Notes: generated by a model not told the origin, from the sequence alone. A stretch of DNA of 64,000 bases from Amorphophallus konjac (GCA_022559845.1 CM040121.1:564643581-564707580); one strand, 5' to 3'. Shown: positions 24,038 through 37,220, counted from the first letter of the stretch. Program-made: numbers and translations.

Positions 24038-24120
24038 GGCAAGCCGGACAACCTGCTCTTGGACGAGAACGACGACCTCAAGGTGATCGACTTTGGCCTC
24101 ACGCCATCTCGGAGCAGTTT
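24038..24120 (+). pseudogene. CIPK/SnRK3-type kinase fragment fused to the protease
   Basis: Directly after GCGQDNEDLFGKP the frame reads DNLLLDENDDLKVIDFGL, the catalytic-loop to DFG segment of plant CBL-interacting protein kinases (usually PENLLLDENDDLKVSDFGL). A one-base slip then gives AISEQ, the continuation expected in CIPKs. In this family the Asp of DFG binds Mg-ATP. Only about 25 codons are present. The junction (about 24038-24046) falls in AAGCCGGA, which fits both families, so microhomology joining or template switching is plausible. Confidence 0.7.
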
Positions 24121-24434
24121 CTGTTGGAGATCTCATGTGTGCTGCTCTTCCTCTGTCTATTTGCTGCAGAAACAAACAGAGAACAATAAGGGGTTTTCTC
24201 GGTGGAACAGAGGTACCAACAAAATGAGGATCATCAAACTATCATTTGATGGTAAGCATACTTAAGTCTTCTACAAAAGCAAAGAGTTCATTTATATGCA
24301 CGACTCAAACGTGAGACATAAACTGAACAACGTGAGACACTGCAACAACAAAAAAGAATAGAAAAAAACATAATAATCACATTTGACTAAAATAACAGAC
24401 ACATATCTAAAAACTAATCTCCTAAATTTTCGGA
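24121..24434. other. unassigned segment between kinase fragment and copia 1
   Basis: No convincing LTR or polypurine tract for copia 1 was found here, and no conserved protein. It could hold a degenerate LTR. Confidence 0.4.
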
Positions 24435-26184
24435 TCACTCTTCAACAGCACCTCTTGATGCAAAATTGGACATTCCAAGTAGCTTCCTGAAATAAACATG
24501 CTTTGCAAGTGGGAGTCCTTTAGTCATAATATCTGCAACTTGATCATTTGTGGAAATAAACTTCAGTTGAACCACCCCTTCATTCACCATCTCCCGAATG
24601 AAGTGGTGCTTGATCTCGATATACTTTGTTCTCCCATGAAATAGTGGATTCTTTGTCATGGCAATTGTTGATTTGTTGTCACAAAAGATTTCAGTTGCTT
24701 TTTCTTGACTTTGATGAAGATCTTCAAGAAGACGTCTCAACCAAATTGCTTGACAGGTTGCCGATGTTGCTGCATAGTACTCTGCTTCAGATGATGAGAG
24801 TGATGTAGTAGCTTGTTTCTTTGAAGACCAGTAGATCGCTCCTGATCCAATACTAAAAACATGTCCAGAGGTGCTCTTTCTATCCTCCAGTGAACCTGCC
24901 CAATCACTATCAGTAAAGCCAAATAATTTAGGATTAGATACATGTGTATACCAGATTCCCAAATCAAGTGTTCTTGCCACATAACGTAATATTCTCTTAC
25001 TTGCTCCAAAATGTTGCTTGGTTGGGCAATGCATGAACCTAGAAACAAGGCTTACAGCAAATGCAATGTCAGGTCTTGTATGTGTTAAGTAAATGAGCCT
25101 TCCAACTAAAGTTCTGAAAGCTGAAGCATTCACTTCCCCAGTGCCATCTTGCATGAACAACTTCTCATTGACATTTAAAGGAGTGCTGACACCCTTACAA
25201 TTATCCATGTTAAACCTATCAAGAAGATCTCTAGCATACTTCTCTTGGTTTATAAATATTCCATCTTCAATTTGCCTAACTTCAATACCAAGGAAATAGT
25301 GTAGAAGTCCTAAATCAGTCATTTCAAAAAACTGCATCATGCCTTGCTTAAACCCTTATACTAGAGAATGAGAGGAACCAGTGTATATGATATCATCAAC
25401 ATACACACAGACTATAAGAAAATCATTCATACCTTCCTTCTTTAAATAGAGTGTTGGATCATCTGGACTTCTTATAAAATTCATTTGATGGAAATATGCA
25501 TCAAGCTTGTTGTACCAAGCTCTTGGGGCTTGCTTAAGCCCATAAAGTGCTTTCCTCAATTTATACACTTTCTACTCTTCACCTCTAATCACAAACCCTT
25601 CGGGTTGTGCAACATATACATCTTCTTCCAATTCACCATTTAAAAAAGTAGATTTAACATCAAACTGATAAACAAGCCACTGCATTTGTGCTGCTATAGC
25701 TAGAACAGTGCGAAGAGTTTCAATTCGAGCAACAAGGGAGAATGTTTCAAAAAAATCAATACCTTTCTTCTGTGCAAATCCCTGTGCAACTAGACGTGCC
25801 TTATATTTCTAGATGCTCCCATCAGCATGGTACTTCGTCTTAAAAATCCACTTCATCCTAATTATGTTGTAATCTTTTGGTCTGTCCACTAGTTGCCAAG
25901 TTTGGTTCCTCTCAATTGCTACCATCTCATCTTTCATTGCTGCCCTCCATTCTTCTTTTCCCTTTGCTTCTGCAAAACAGCTAGGGTCTGAAACAAACAA
26001 GGCAAAGTTGCATGAGTCATAAATTTCTTTCAATGACCTTTCCTTTCTTGCTGACTCATCTACATTTGATTGGGAGTCTTTATGAAACTCCACAACTTTT
26101 GAGTTGGACAGACTATCCATTGATTGGTTCCTGTCCTCATTCCAATGCCAACATGAGTTTTCATCAAACACAACATCACGACTA
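24435..26184 (-). pseudogene. copia 1 pol: RT and RNase H, broken
   Basis: Minus-strand Ty1/copia pol. From right to left: the end of the integrase region (HSRDVVFDENSCWHW near 26180), RT start (WQLVDRPKDYNIIRMKWIFK), [33 protein letters not shown], catalytic YVDD at 25392-25403, then DLGLLHYFLGIEV. RNase H includes DSDWAGSLEDRKSTSGH, SSSEAEYYAA and DNKSTIAMTKNP. The stop is at about 24435. In-frame stops near 25357, 25573 and 25811 inactivate it. At 26184 it is cut by copia 2; the rest lies beyond copia 2's far end, off the window. Confidence 0.88.
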
Positions 26185-27782
26185 TGTAAGGTTTCCACCA
26201 GTACAGTTCGGGCAACGCAGCGGATAACAAAAAATATTTATTAACCCGAACCTGGCTAGATGAAATCTTAGATCTGTGCTCTAATCGATGCATTAATTAC
26301 CCAACCCCAAACTACGGGTTGCAGATTTCACCTTGCGCGGAATGACGCTGTCCGTAGTGCCCAATGCATAATTTCACGAACACCGAGCCGCACAGAAGTA
26401 TGGCCTCTAGAGCTGATCCACACGGATCCTTGCGCAGCGACGGCATCTCCCAGCCCCGATCTTTCCTTTTCTTTCCCTTTCTGGAGAGAAAGAGCTTCCA
26501 GGGAGAGAGAGGGAGGAAGGGGGAGAGTTAATCTCTCTTCCCTTGCTGTTAGTGCTTGCTTAAGCCTAGGGGGAAGAGATCTCTCGTAGGATGCATATTT
26601 ATAGGATTTAACCCTTTCTAAAAGAGCCCCTATTAACCGATATTGTATATGTATCCCTTTCATTATTGTACATATATATTAAGCCCCTCTTATATGCCTT
26701 TCCAAAAGGATTTCAAGGGAATTAATATATACATTTGTACAATAATAATCCGTCACCCAAGAATCCATTGTGTGTGATCCTCTAGGCCCTTAGTCACTCT
26801 AGTTTAAGGCCCATTAACTTCTAATTCTCAATTAGAAGTAAATTAAACTTATTCTTTGCTTCTACTAGAGCCGAATAACAGTTTAATTTATTCCGAACCT
26901 TTGATCACGTTGGGTCAAGTAAATCCGCGTGATCCTAGAGGACGCCGGGTTTAAACCAGCCTTTCTGGTACCTATAAGTTTATAGTTGCCGCATCCCTAT
27001 AATCCCTCGCTCATTCTATGAGTCTGGTTCGATCGATGGTATGATGTCTGTCAAACCCCATGATCGTGCCATTTGACCATGACCTCCTTAAAGTGTATGA
27101 CCGCCGTTCGAAATGAACTCACACGACCCTGGCCAGAGATTTAATGGAGTGTCAGTGTCATGACCCACTAACTGTCTGATATATACGCGACAATGAGCGA
27201 TCCCCTCTTGACCATTGATGATCTTCACACATATCCTGAAATGGTTAATGACTTGACAATTCGTAACTTATGGTTAAAGTCACTTAGCCAAGTAATTAAA
27301 TCATTCTAATCCTCGTGTAAGATCCAATCAATGTCTCAGGTCAAAGGACCAATGATGCTACTGAGACCGTTAGATCTTCAGTTGACATTAGGTATAATCA
27401 ACCATCTGAAGATCCAATAGCGGATCAGTTCAATGTACATCCTCTAAGGACATATACATACACATATGTGTTGGTGCCCTGCACCAATGACCATGAGACT
27501 GGTCAGTCACACATCATGTGTACTGGTTTAATAGGTAATCAAAGTCCCCGAGTGATTACCCTCCAACCATGAACAGTTTAAGGTATGTGTCCATGTAAAG
27601 TCAGTCTCATGATCGAGATCCCATCTCGAGTTGACTTTACAACCACATATCCTAGGGACATCGTTAAGTAATATACAATCACATATTTACGCTCAAATAT
27701 CACTTTATTAATAATGAACAAGATCGTACAACTATTGGGCCTACCCGACCCGAAATTGGCCTGTAGCACACCAATACTAACA
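26185..27782 (-). repeat. 3' LTR of copia 2
   Basis: On the minus strand it starts TGTTAGTATTGG right after a polypurine tract and ends CCTTACA, where copia 1 coding sequence begins. Length 1598 bp. The candidate TSD on this side is GACTA (26180-26184); the partner is outside the window. A TATA box lies at 26596-26603. Confidence 0.85.
26596..26603 (-). promoter_or_regulatory. copia 2 LTR TATA box
   Basis: TATAAATA on the minus strand, followed by a leader with CT-rich blocks. Confidence 0.5.
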
Positions 27783-27794
27783 ATCTCCCACTTG
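27783..27794 (-). other. polypurine tract of copia 2
   Basis: CAAGTGGGAGAT on the minus strand, directly before the LTR start and just after the pol stop codon at 27797-27799. Confidence 0.85.
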
Positions 27795-27796
27795 AA

Positions 27797-28732
27797 CTAC
27801 AGCCAATTGCCTACAACTTTGAGGCCCATCTTATCGCGATGGCGCTCAAATACAGTCTGTGTCAAAGGCTTAGTCAGTGGATCTGCTATGTTATCTTCTG
27901 ATGGTACACGCTCTACCGCCACATCTCTATGATCAACAATCTCCCGAATAGGTGGAAGCGCCTGAAAATATGTTTCGACCTTTGGTGAGATCTCGGTTCC
28001 TTCGCCTGGGCGATGGCCCCATTATTATCACAAAATAATGAGATGGGAGCTGATATCTCGGGAACTACGCCAAGTTCCAAGATGAATTTCTTCATCCAGA
28101 CGGCTACCTTCGCAGCTTCAGCTACAATAATATATTCTACCTCCGTCATCGAGTCTGCAGTCGTATCTTGCTTAGAGCTTCTCCAACTGACTGCCCCTCC
28201 ATTCAACATGAATACAAACCCAGACATGGATTTGCAGTCATCTGGATCTGACTGGAAACTAGAGTCTGTGTAAGCTCTAAGCTGTAGGTCCTCTCCTCCA
28301 TAAAGTAGAAAAAGATCTTTAGCCCTTCGCAAGTACTTAAGGATGCCCTTTACTGCCTTCCAGTGTTCTTCGCCTGGATTTACCTGATATCTACTGACAA
28401 TGCTCAAAGCATTGGCAACATCAAGCCATGTACATAGCATTGCATACATGATTGACCCTATGGCCGAAGCATAGGATACCTTATTCATGTGTGCCACCTC
28501 TTCAGATATTTTAGAGCTTATCCCCTTAGATAGGCAAATTCCATGTCTCATAAGAATGAGACCTCTCTTGGAATTTTCCATCCTAAACCTTTTGAGGATA
28601 GTATCTATGTACATGGATTGGGATAGTCCTAGCATCCTTTTAGATCTATCTCGATAGATCCTTATGCCCACCACATAGGATGTTTCTCCCAAATCCTTCA
28701 TGGAAAAGGTCTTGGACAATCAAGACTTAGTT
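27797..28732 (-). pseudogene. copia 2 pol, C-terminal part (RT end and RNase H)
   Basis: Minus strand: FSMKDLGETSYVVGIRIYRD near 28710, then RNase H with YTDSSFQSDPDDCKSMSG, TTADSMTEVEYI and DNNGAIAQAKEPRSHQRSKH. A one-base insertion near 27945 shifts the frame; beyond it the usual C-terminus (PLTKPLTQTVFERHRDKMGL) continues to TAG at 27797-27799. The right end meets the gypsy element at 28733. A premature TGA (codon normally Trp) lies just inside. The sequence continues across the insertion at 38006 after removing one TAGTT copy. Confidence 0.88.
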
Positions 28733-30889
28733 TGTAACGACCCGAGAATCCGATTATCGAGAAGGCCCGATAACTCGAGACTCGCACCGCCGCCCACGAG
28801 CTGGGAGGGCTCGGAAGGGCTAAAAGGAGTGTGGAGGCACAAGGAAATAGGAAATAAAGCATGACAATTCAACAAGTAACAGAAATAAATAAACAACTAT
28901 AACAGAGTCCAGTCCAATAGAAAGTACAGTCTAAAGCAGTAAAACGTACCACATGCCAAGTGAACACTCGGCCCGGCAAGCTGGCGACTGAGAACATCCC
29001 CCCCGCACCCTCGAACCTCGAGGAAGAACCGCCACGCCTGAAAAGTAGGGAATGAGTCTCCAAAACAGAGACTCAACAGGGATCCCGCGGAACCCCAACC
29101 GGAAACAACGGCGGTAGCGTAAAGGAAGCTACAACTACAGCAGGAATAGCAACCCGGTGGCCGGTCAAAACTCGGCACTACAGCTACTCCTACTGCCAGA
29201 AGGCAGACCTCGATCACACAGTCGAAGCTACCGAACCACGCTAGTACCACCTACCGAAGTAAGAACACACGGCAACCACGCCGTAGAGGCCTGTCCCCCG
29301 GACAGCCAACCTGGACACGCTGTCCAAGGTGCAACCCCGACCATCCGATCGCGGGTACCGCACAACAAGACCCAACCTTGGTAAAGCCACTAGCACTAAT
29401 CTCATGACGCGAAAATCAACACACGCGTCACGGCGAACCAACCGAAACTCAACGGTCAACACGACCGAAACTCGAAGGTCAAAGTCACGGAAACTGACAG
29501 TCTGTCACTCCGTACTCGACAGGAGTACCACCCACTAGAAGCACAGCCGGTAGCATCCCCTGACGTCTTACACCGCACCGCAGGTGAACCGCCTGACGTG
29601 GTAGGTCCTACCCGAGGCAAGAACACCGTACAAGTAACCACAACAAGTGACTAGCTGGGGTCACGCCCGTCGACGTGGGTCCAACCGCCCCCAACCACGT
29701 GTGCACACACAGACCGCGCGTCCCTGGTCTGGCCCTCTGACCGGTTTTCCCCTCAGCCGGACTCTGGCTGCAAGACATGGGGCCCGACGGCAACCGGTCC
29801 ACAAACCGCCTCTAAGGGTAAGCCCGTACACCACTCCCTGGTGCGACCAGCACACGCGTACTGGTAGGCTACGACTAGTGGAGGGTCACTGAAGGAGTAG
29901 ACTCTCTAGTCAACGGAAAACAACGTCCGAATCCGACGACGTACGGGGACCACCCCACGTACCGGCCCCGTCGCACGGTGACCACAGTCGGAGAAGAAAC
30001 GGGACTCACAGTCCACGGCCACGCACGCACCGTGCGCTAGAGTCGAGAAAACTCAAGTGGCACTAAGCCACTAGACTCTGGACAGTCCTCTAAACGCACT
30101 ACAGCCAACGGTCCTTGAGTCACAAGACTCGGGGTCAAGACCGTTGCACGCAACAGCACAAGGCCATCAATCTAGTCCAATCTCTAGGTCTAAACTACGA
30201 TAGCACGAGTACCGAGACAACACACGAGTCGCCAAGACCACTCCCTCGGGAAGGGAACGCAAGGGACTAAGGCCACTCACACGGGCCACACGAAAAAAAT
30301 ACAGAAGCACGATTCCCAAGGCAGCACGCAAGCCGCCACGACGATTTCCCATCTTGAAACAAGCGGGGAACCTCCAGCCCCAGGCCGGACAACTGGACTC
30401 GCAGTCCAAGGCCAAACACATGACCCACACGGGAATCACCTTCCAAAGGAACCCACGATATATGGAGGAGACCCCACCGCACACACACCGACACACGGTG
30501 ACTCGATCAAGCGTAACACGAAAGCCCGGAATACATGGGGTCACCCAGACCCACCACACCGACGGGCACGCGAATCGAGGTAACACGGTCCCTCCCGACA
30601 CCCCAAAAACAAGGACACAGAACCCATGGGGTGTCCAGGATACTCACAAGGTCGGAGGTCGACCACTGGGTCCCAACCAGGTCGACCGGAGACCAACACA
30701 ATGCGAACGGACGCTAAAAGGTCAACCGGACCCTTAAGCGCACGGGCACGTAAAATGAGGTAAATGGAACCTCCAGACACCCCAAAACACGGTCACGGAA
30801 CTCCACTGGGTGTCCAAGGCACACACGGCCCAAGGGGAGCACGATCAGCCGCAGACCGCCCGCCCCGGGCAGCCCGGCTGGTCCCTCCA

Positions 30890-31140
30890 AGAACGCGCTA
30901 CACGTGCATAGCGCGATCAGCCAGAACGCGCTATACGTGCCTAGCGCGTTCAACACGAACGCGCTACATGACCATAGCGCGACCAGGCCAGGTCGCGCTA
31001 TGATCCTATAGCGCGACAACCAGAACGCGCTGGGGCCGTAAGGCGCGACCCGAACCGCCTTACTGTTCATCTTCTCCGATGAACGCACCCTATCGGGGCA
31101 GCGCGACCTTCAAGAACGCGCTACTGGAGTATAGCGCGTT
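30890..31140. repeat. GCGCTA/TAGCGC inverted-repeat cluster (3' LTR)
   Basis: Dyads with arms such as GAACGCGCTA and TAGCGCGTTC around 8-base loops, repeated about five times, with one GTCGCGCTA/TAGCGCGAC unit. Each could fold into a hairpin. Confidence 0.8.
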
Positions 31141-31688
31141 CTCAGTCCGCGCCCGAAAACGGTAGAAACCGCGGGAAAAGCCATGCCACGCCCCGTTCAC
31201 CCCCAGGTGAAGGGGAAACAAAAAGGGAAACCTTCCCCAAGCCCCTAGGCATGCATCTAAACCCCTGGATCGCCCAAAAACACCATAAAATGGGAGATCC
31301 GGCTCACACCCCAAAAACATGCATTTTGCCCAAAATGCCCCGTTTAGCCCGCTCGGCTCACCACGGCCTACGAAACTCGCGGGAAAGGAAGTACACGGGC
31401 TGAGGGTCCATCTCCCTACCTCCACCGAAGAAACGACGCGTCGTGGACGCCGATCCACGAAGAAAACGCCGCGAAACCCTCGCCGGCTCGCGATCGCGCC
31501 ACCAAGCTTCCACGCGCCTCCTCCGCCTCGATCCTCACATGTCCTCGCCCGCATCCTCGCCCGCGCCACCTCCACCTCGCCCCCGCCTCGCTCCGTCGGC
31601 CGCCGGAGAAGAGAGGGGAGAAAGAGGGCGTGAGAGAAGAGAGAGGGAGGGAAGAGAGAAATGAGAGGGGGAGAGAGAAAAGGGTTAG

Positions 31689-31696
31689 TATATATA
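31689..31696 (-). promoter_or_regulatory. LTR TATA box (3' LTR)
   Basis: TATATATA on the minus strand, about 230 bp into the LTR, followed by a CT-rich leader. The paired copy in the 5' LTR is at 37771-37778. Confidence 0.55.
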
Positions 31697-31923
31697 GGAA
31701 AACCCGAAAATTTGATAAATTCAGAAAATTACGAAAAATTACCTCCGCGATCCTCGGAAGGAACACAACGCAGTGGTACTGTCCCGGAGTCGTAGAACGC
31801 CACGGTTTGCCCTGCAAAGAGTTCCGAAGGTACATCAGGGAAAAAACACGTGTAAAGCATAAAATACACTCCGAGACCCACTACAATGATCTGAAAAATA
31901 TCTGAAAAATCCGGGGCATTACA

Positions 31924-31941
31924 GCCCTCCCCCCTTAAAGG
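31924..31941 (-). other. polypurine tract of non-autonomous gypsy
   Basis: CCTTTAAGGGGGGAGGGC (minus), directly before the LTR start. The upstream AATTTCGAGGACGAAATT is identical to the block before the polypurine tract of gypsy element 1. Confidence 0.88.
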
Positions 31942-34799
31942 AATTTCGTCCTCGAAATTCACGACCAATCACGAAGTCCCAGGGGAAGAACACTGAATCA
32001 ACTGACACGCTGTCAGAGCCCCAACACAGAAAACCTCGATTCTCACGAAAACACGGATCCTGAGGAACACAGCCAGACTCACAATCACACACAACACCTC
32101 GCTCCTCGCGCCGAGCACACTGGCCAGCAGAGCAGGCATATACCAAAGGACACAGTCCGGCATCACCTCAGTCAACGCGAGAATCCACCATGGCGCCGTA
32201 GCCACGATCTCGCTCACCGAGGAAACACAACCCTCGTCACGAGAAACAGCTACTGATCCATCCAATGGTCAGCAGACAAATGGCACATCAGCTTCGTAGC
32301 CAGCTGACAGGTCGCACACCCTCCTCAAGGGAGCAACCAACACAGAGCCTCCACCGGCTCAGGCAGCCATCTCAACAGACCGCAACTAGAACATCGGCTC
32401 AGCACCAAGAAACACCACACACATGGCAAGCCGAAAGCCGGACATAATACTATGCCAACTCTTATCAGAAGACAAACTTCGACAAAGCCCAGATCCCGTC
32501 CGGGAAGGCACATTACCGAAACGACCACCAAAGGTCTCACTGGCAAACGGCTCTCGCCACGCTCGAGCCCCAACAACCAGCATCTTCTGTCTCTGAAAAG
32601 ACCATCCACTGGTCACCAACTGCTCGCCAACGGGAAACCTTCGCTTGCTCAGCTTCTTCCTTCTTTCCTGGTCCTCGACCGGGTCCAAAGGAAACATTCC
32701 AAACCTCAGCAAGCCATCCGTCGACTCCCACACAGACTGATGCCACATCTCGAGCTGCACTCCTCTCGGACACCGCATCCGAGCTCGAACATCGCTCCAA
32801 CTCGACCCTCTCGGGGAGCACGATGAAACCAAATGACGGATCCTGGTGTCTTCAATCATCACCTCACTGGACTCAGACTCACAGGGGAATCATCCCATGC
32901 TGGTCACCAAACCAGGGATAACCATTGCGACACCAACGTCCTATCAAGGACCACCAATCCGACGCCAATCTCACAAAAAGGCCTCTGCCCACAGGCGTCA
33001 CTCTTCTATCTGGTCTCATTAAATCCTTCGATCAATCCAAGTGGACACCCGCCAATACCGATTTCGCCCTTACCACAGAGCCACGGGACACCACCTGAAC
33101 AGTGCTCACGGGTCCCTACATCTCACCGTCACAATCCGACAAGACCGTAGAACCAACAGACACTGTTGTGGTCGGTCACACGGTTAGGCTCACCAGCCAC
33201 TCATAGCCATCAACCGGGACCCATAGTCTGCCAGAGACCACTTCCCCCAAAAATGATCTCATCCGAGGACATGACTGGGAACACAAGTCGGGCGCCAAGC
33301 CACCGACTCTGACCAACACGTCCTCGACCTCCGTCAGGCGACATCCTCAACAACCTCATCTAGGTCCAACACCGACGCCTGACTCGGCTTCCTTCACAGG
33401 AACAGGGTACTCATGCGGCGTACTAGTCAGCACTTTTCCCCAACACTCCATCCTGCCAGTGCCAACAACCATAATACCACGAGCAACGGCACGGCAACAA
33501 CACGTTTCACACCGAGGAACCCATCCTCCGATGCTGAACGCGAACTCAGGAATCCACCCGTAGCAACCAACGCTACGATCCTGAACTAGTGGGTCACAAG
33601 CCCACCACGCTTCCGCTGCGCACTCAGATCCGCGCGCACAGTCGAGAAAGCAAACACCGCCCAACCAGCACTTGTCCTTCCGGAACAGCGCCAGCACCCT
33701 CACACGACAAGGGAATGGGCACGACTTCTCACAGGCAACCACCCTGCCAAGACAAGGAGCACGTCTCGCACGGACTTCATGGCATACAAGGCCAACCAAT
33801 CCGAACACACAATGCAAGATGACGAACCTTAACCCAACACAATCTCTCCAACCAAAGGGGAGACCAAACGCACTTCCGACCAACGGAAGGACTCCATGCT
33901 CGACCTGACCTCAAACCTCGCGCACGCTGGAAACAGCACCATCCAGCACCAAGGAAAACCATCGCTTCCGTCAGGTCAGCGCCTCCGACACACTCGACGA
34001 GTGTCACGTCGGACCACAATCACAGCATCTCTCGATGCACCACCGCTGCAATTCCTCAAACTGTAACACGGCATGCCAAGAGCCGCAACACGAGCCATAA
34101 CCGGCAACCACCAACGCTCATCCTCGAGTCCCGAACTCGCCGCGGAGCCTTCACATCTCAAGCCAACTCCAGGGTGAACACAACCCATCCACTGACAGGA
34201 GCGCAGGAGCAAAGACTTACTGGGACACCACAGCCCAATCCTACCTCGAAATCCATAAAACAATCGGGACCGACACGTCATTTCTGACGCCACAGAGCAC
34301 GACAAGGACATCAGGCTCGACGAAACAGCAGCTCACCGAGAAGACATTCCGCTCACCGGAGCACACTTCTCGATCAGAACGCCTCAGGAGCTGGACAACC
34401 CTCAAGCTGGAGTGACCAAAAACCGACAGCAGCTCCCTCAGAGCACGCTCACGGCCACTTAACCAAGAACAGTCCGCACCAGCCACCTGACCACGCTGCA
34501 GGTTCCTCGAACGCAGCACCGCGAGCTCACGCCTGCCAGTAACCTCTGCCCAACGCAGCACAACCAGGGCCATCACCGATGAGGGAGAAGGCTCTCGACC
34601 TCGATCCTTAGACCCCATGCTGGCACGAAAGCCGCAGACAGCAACCACCTTCACAGCGTCGCACAGCGCACTCAAGCTCTCAAGCGAGAAACAAGACGGA
34701 AAGCGAACACAAAACCCTAAGCCAGCTGCCGACTGTACTGGACCTTATGGACTCTGATCACTGCAATATCTCGAATTCCTATGTACGTCCACAACCACC
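31942..34799 (-). other. internal region without gag-pol
   Basis: 2.86 kb, moderately GC-rich. No zinc knuckle, DSG protease motif, YVDD/FVDD box, or integrase motif appears in any frame. A short frame starts with ATG at 34618 (minus; MGSKDRGREPSPSS, about 125 codons to 34241) where gag would begin; it is Arg/Ser-rich and unrecognised. Longer frames (for example 33356-33883 minus) look like chance open frames in GC-rich DNA. Confidence 0.7.
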
Positions 34800-34811
34800 G
34801 CTCTGATACCA
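34800..34811 (-). other. primer-binding site (initiator tRNA-Met type)
   Basis: TGGTATCAGAGC on the minus strand, two bases after the 5' LTR end, complementary to the 3' end of plant initiator tRNA-Met. Confidence 0.92.
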
Positions 34812-36969
34812 GCTGTAACGACCCGAGAATCCGATTATCGGGAAGGCCCGATAACCCGAGACTCGCACCGCCGCCCACGAGCCGGGAGGGCTCGGAAGGG
34901 CTAAAAGGAGTGTGGAGGCACAAGGAAATAGGAAATAAAACAGGACAATTCAACAATTAACAGAAATAAATAAACAACTACAACAGAGTCCAGTCCAACA
35001 GAAAGTACAGTCTAAAGCAGTAAAACGTACCACATGCCAAGTGAACACTCGGCCCGGCATGCTGGCGACTGAGAACATCCGCCCCGCACCCTCGAACCTC
35101 GAGGAAGAATCGCCACGCCTGAAAAGCAGGGAATGAGTCTCCAAAACAGAGACTCAGCAGGGATCCCGCGGAACCCCAACCGGAAACAACGGCGGTAGCG
35201 GAAAGGAAGCTACAACTACAGCAGGAACAGCAACCCGGTGGCCGGTCAAAACTCGGCACTACAGCTACTCCTACTGCCAGAAGGCAGACCTCGATCACAC
35301 AGTCGAAGCTACCGAACCACGCTAGTACCACCTACCGAAGTAAGAACACACGGCAACCACGCCGTAGAGGCCTGTCCCCCGGACAGCCAACCTGGACACG
35401 CTGTCCAAGGTGCAACCCCGACCATCCGATCGCGGGTACCGCACAACAAGACCCAACCTCGGTAAAGCCACTAGCACTAATCTCATGACGCGAAAACCAA
35501 CACACGCGTCACGGCGAACCAACCGAAACTCAACGGTCAACACGACCGAAACCCGAAGGTCAAAGTCACGGAAACTGACAGTCTGTCACTCCGTACTCGA
35601 CAGGAGTACCACCCACTAGAAGCACAGCCGGTAGCATCCCCTGACGTCTTACACCGCACCGCAGGTGAACCGCCTGACGTGGTAGGTCCTACCCGAGGCG
35701 CGAACACCGTACAAGTAACCACAACAAGTGACTAGCTGGGGTCACGCCCGTCGACGTGGGTCCAACCGCCCCCAACCACGTGTGCACACACAGACCGCGC
35801 GTCCCTGGTCTGGCCCTCTGACCGGTTTTCCCCTCAGCCGGACTCTGGCTGCAAGACGTGGGGCCCGACGGCAACCGGTCCACAAACCGCCTCTAAGGGT
35901 AAGCCCGTACACCACTCCCTGGTGCGACCAGCACACGCGTACTGGTAGGCTACGACTAGTGGAGGGTCACTGAAAGAGTAGACTCTCTAGTCAACGGAAA
36001 ACAACGTCCGAATCCGACGACGTACGGGGACCACCCCACGTACCGGCCCCGTCGCACGGTGACCACAGTCGGAGAAGAAACGGGACTCACAGTCCACGGC
36101 CACGCACGCACCGTGCGCTAGAGTCGAGAAAACTCAAGTGGCACTAAGCCACTAGACTCTGGACAGTCCTCTAAACGCACTACAGCCAACGGTCCTTGAG
36201 TCACAAGACTCGGGGTCAAGACCGTTGCACGCAACAGCACAAGGCCATCAATCTAGTCCAATCTCTAGGTCTAAAACCACGATAGCACGAGTACCGAGAT
36301 AACACACGAGTCGCCAAGACCACTCCCTCGGGAAGGGAACGCAAGGGACTAAGGCCACTCACACGGGCCACACGAAAAAAACACAGAAGCACGATTCCCA
36401 AGGCAGCACGTAAGCCGCCACGACGATTTCCCATCTTGAAACAAGCGGGGAACCTCCAGCCCCAGGCCGGACAACTGGACTCGCAGTCCAAGGCCAAACA
36501 CATGGCCCACACGGGAATCGCCTTCCAAAGGAACCCACGATATACGGGGGAGACCCCACCGCACACACACCGACACACGGTGACTCGATCAAGCGTAACA
36601 CGAAAGCCCGGAATACATGGGGTCACCCGGACCCACCACACCGACGGGCACGCGAATCGAGGTAACACGGTCCCTCCCGACACTCCAAAAACAAGGACAC
36701 AGAACCCATGGGGTGTCCAGGATACTCACAAGGCCGGAGGTCGACCATTGGGTCCCAACCGGGTCGACCGGAGACCAACACAATGCGAACGGACGCTAAA
36801 AGGTCACCCGGACCCTTAAGCGCACGAGCACGTAAAACGAGGTAAACGGAACCTCCAGACACCCCAAAACACGGTCACGGAACTCCACTGGGTGTCCAAG
36901 GCACACACGGCCCAAGGGGAGCACGATCAGCCGCAGACCGCCCGCCCCGGGCAGCCCGGCTGGTCCCTC

Positions 36970-37220
36970 CAAGAACGCGCTACACGTGCATAGCGCGTTC
37001 AGCCAGAACGCGCTATACGTGCCTAGCGCGTTCAACACGAACGCGCTACATGACCATAGCGCGACCAAGCCAGGTCGCGCTATGATCCTATAGCGCGACA
37101 ACCAGAACACGCTGGGGCCGTAAGGCGCGACCCGAACCGCCTTACTGTTCATCTTCTCCGATGAACGCGGCCTATCGGGGCAGCGCGACCTTCAAGAACG
37201 CGCTACTGGAGTATAGCGCG
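36970..37220. repeat. GCGCTA/TAGCGC inverted-repeat cluster (5' LTR)
   Basis: Same as 30890-31140 with a few substitutions; the first unit is a better palindrome here because the arm reads GCGTTC rather than GCGATC. Confidence 0.8.

Larger units (their letters stand above)
19660..24047 (+). pseudogene. aspartyl protease (A1, CND41/nepenthesin-like), broken
   Basis: The N-terminal half (19700-19898) reads ISLGVGNYISKIGL then YYVMVVD and SSLTWL, matching plant pepsin-like proteases. The second half (23756-24047) reads GPVFNPAASSTYRIVSCSS, VCIYEASYNDNSSSLGYLSKD and FVYGCGQDNEDLFG. A solo LTR (19899-23755) splits it exactly, leaving TSD TGCCG. The catalytic DTGS has become DIDS, a conserved Gln codon is TAG, and a frameshift lies near 19830. 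The C-terminal lobe with the second active site is absent; the sequence runs into a kinase fragment. Codons are GC-rich at third positions, unlike the AT-rich surroundings. No introns are seen, as is usual in this family. Confidence 0.85.
28733..31923 (-). repeat. 3' LTR of non-autonomous gypsy element
   Basis: 3191 bp; on the minus strand it starts TGTAATGCCCCGG and ends CTCGGGTCGTTACA. Order (minus): TATA box, CT-rich leader, inverted-repeat cluster, shared 3' part. Open frames up to about 160 codons occur in parallel in both LTR copies but match no family. Confidence 0.9.

Noticed and set aside
29647..29892. Frames identical to those at 35728-35973, looking like a duplicated gene
   Set aside because: They are the same position in the two LTRs of one element.
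33356..33883. 175-codon minus-strand frame in the non-autonomous gypsy internal region
   Set aside because: Cys/Gly/Arg-rich with no gag, protease or RT motif; likely a chance open frame.
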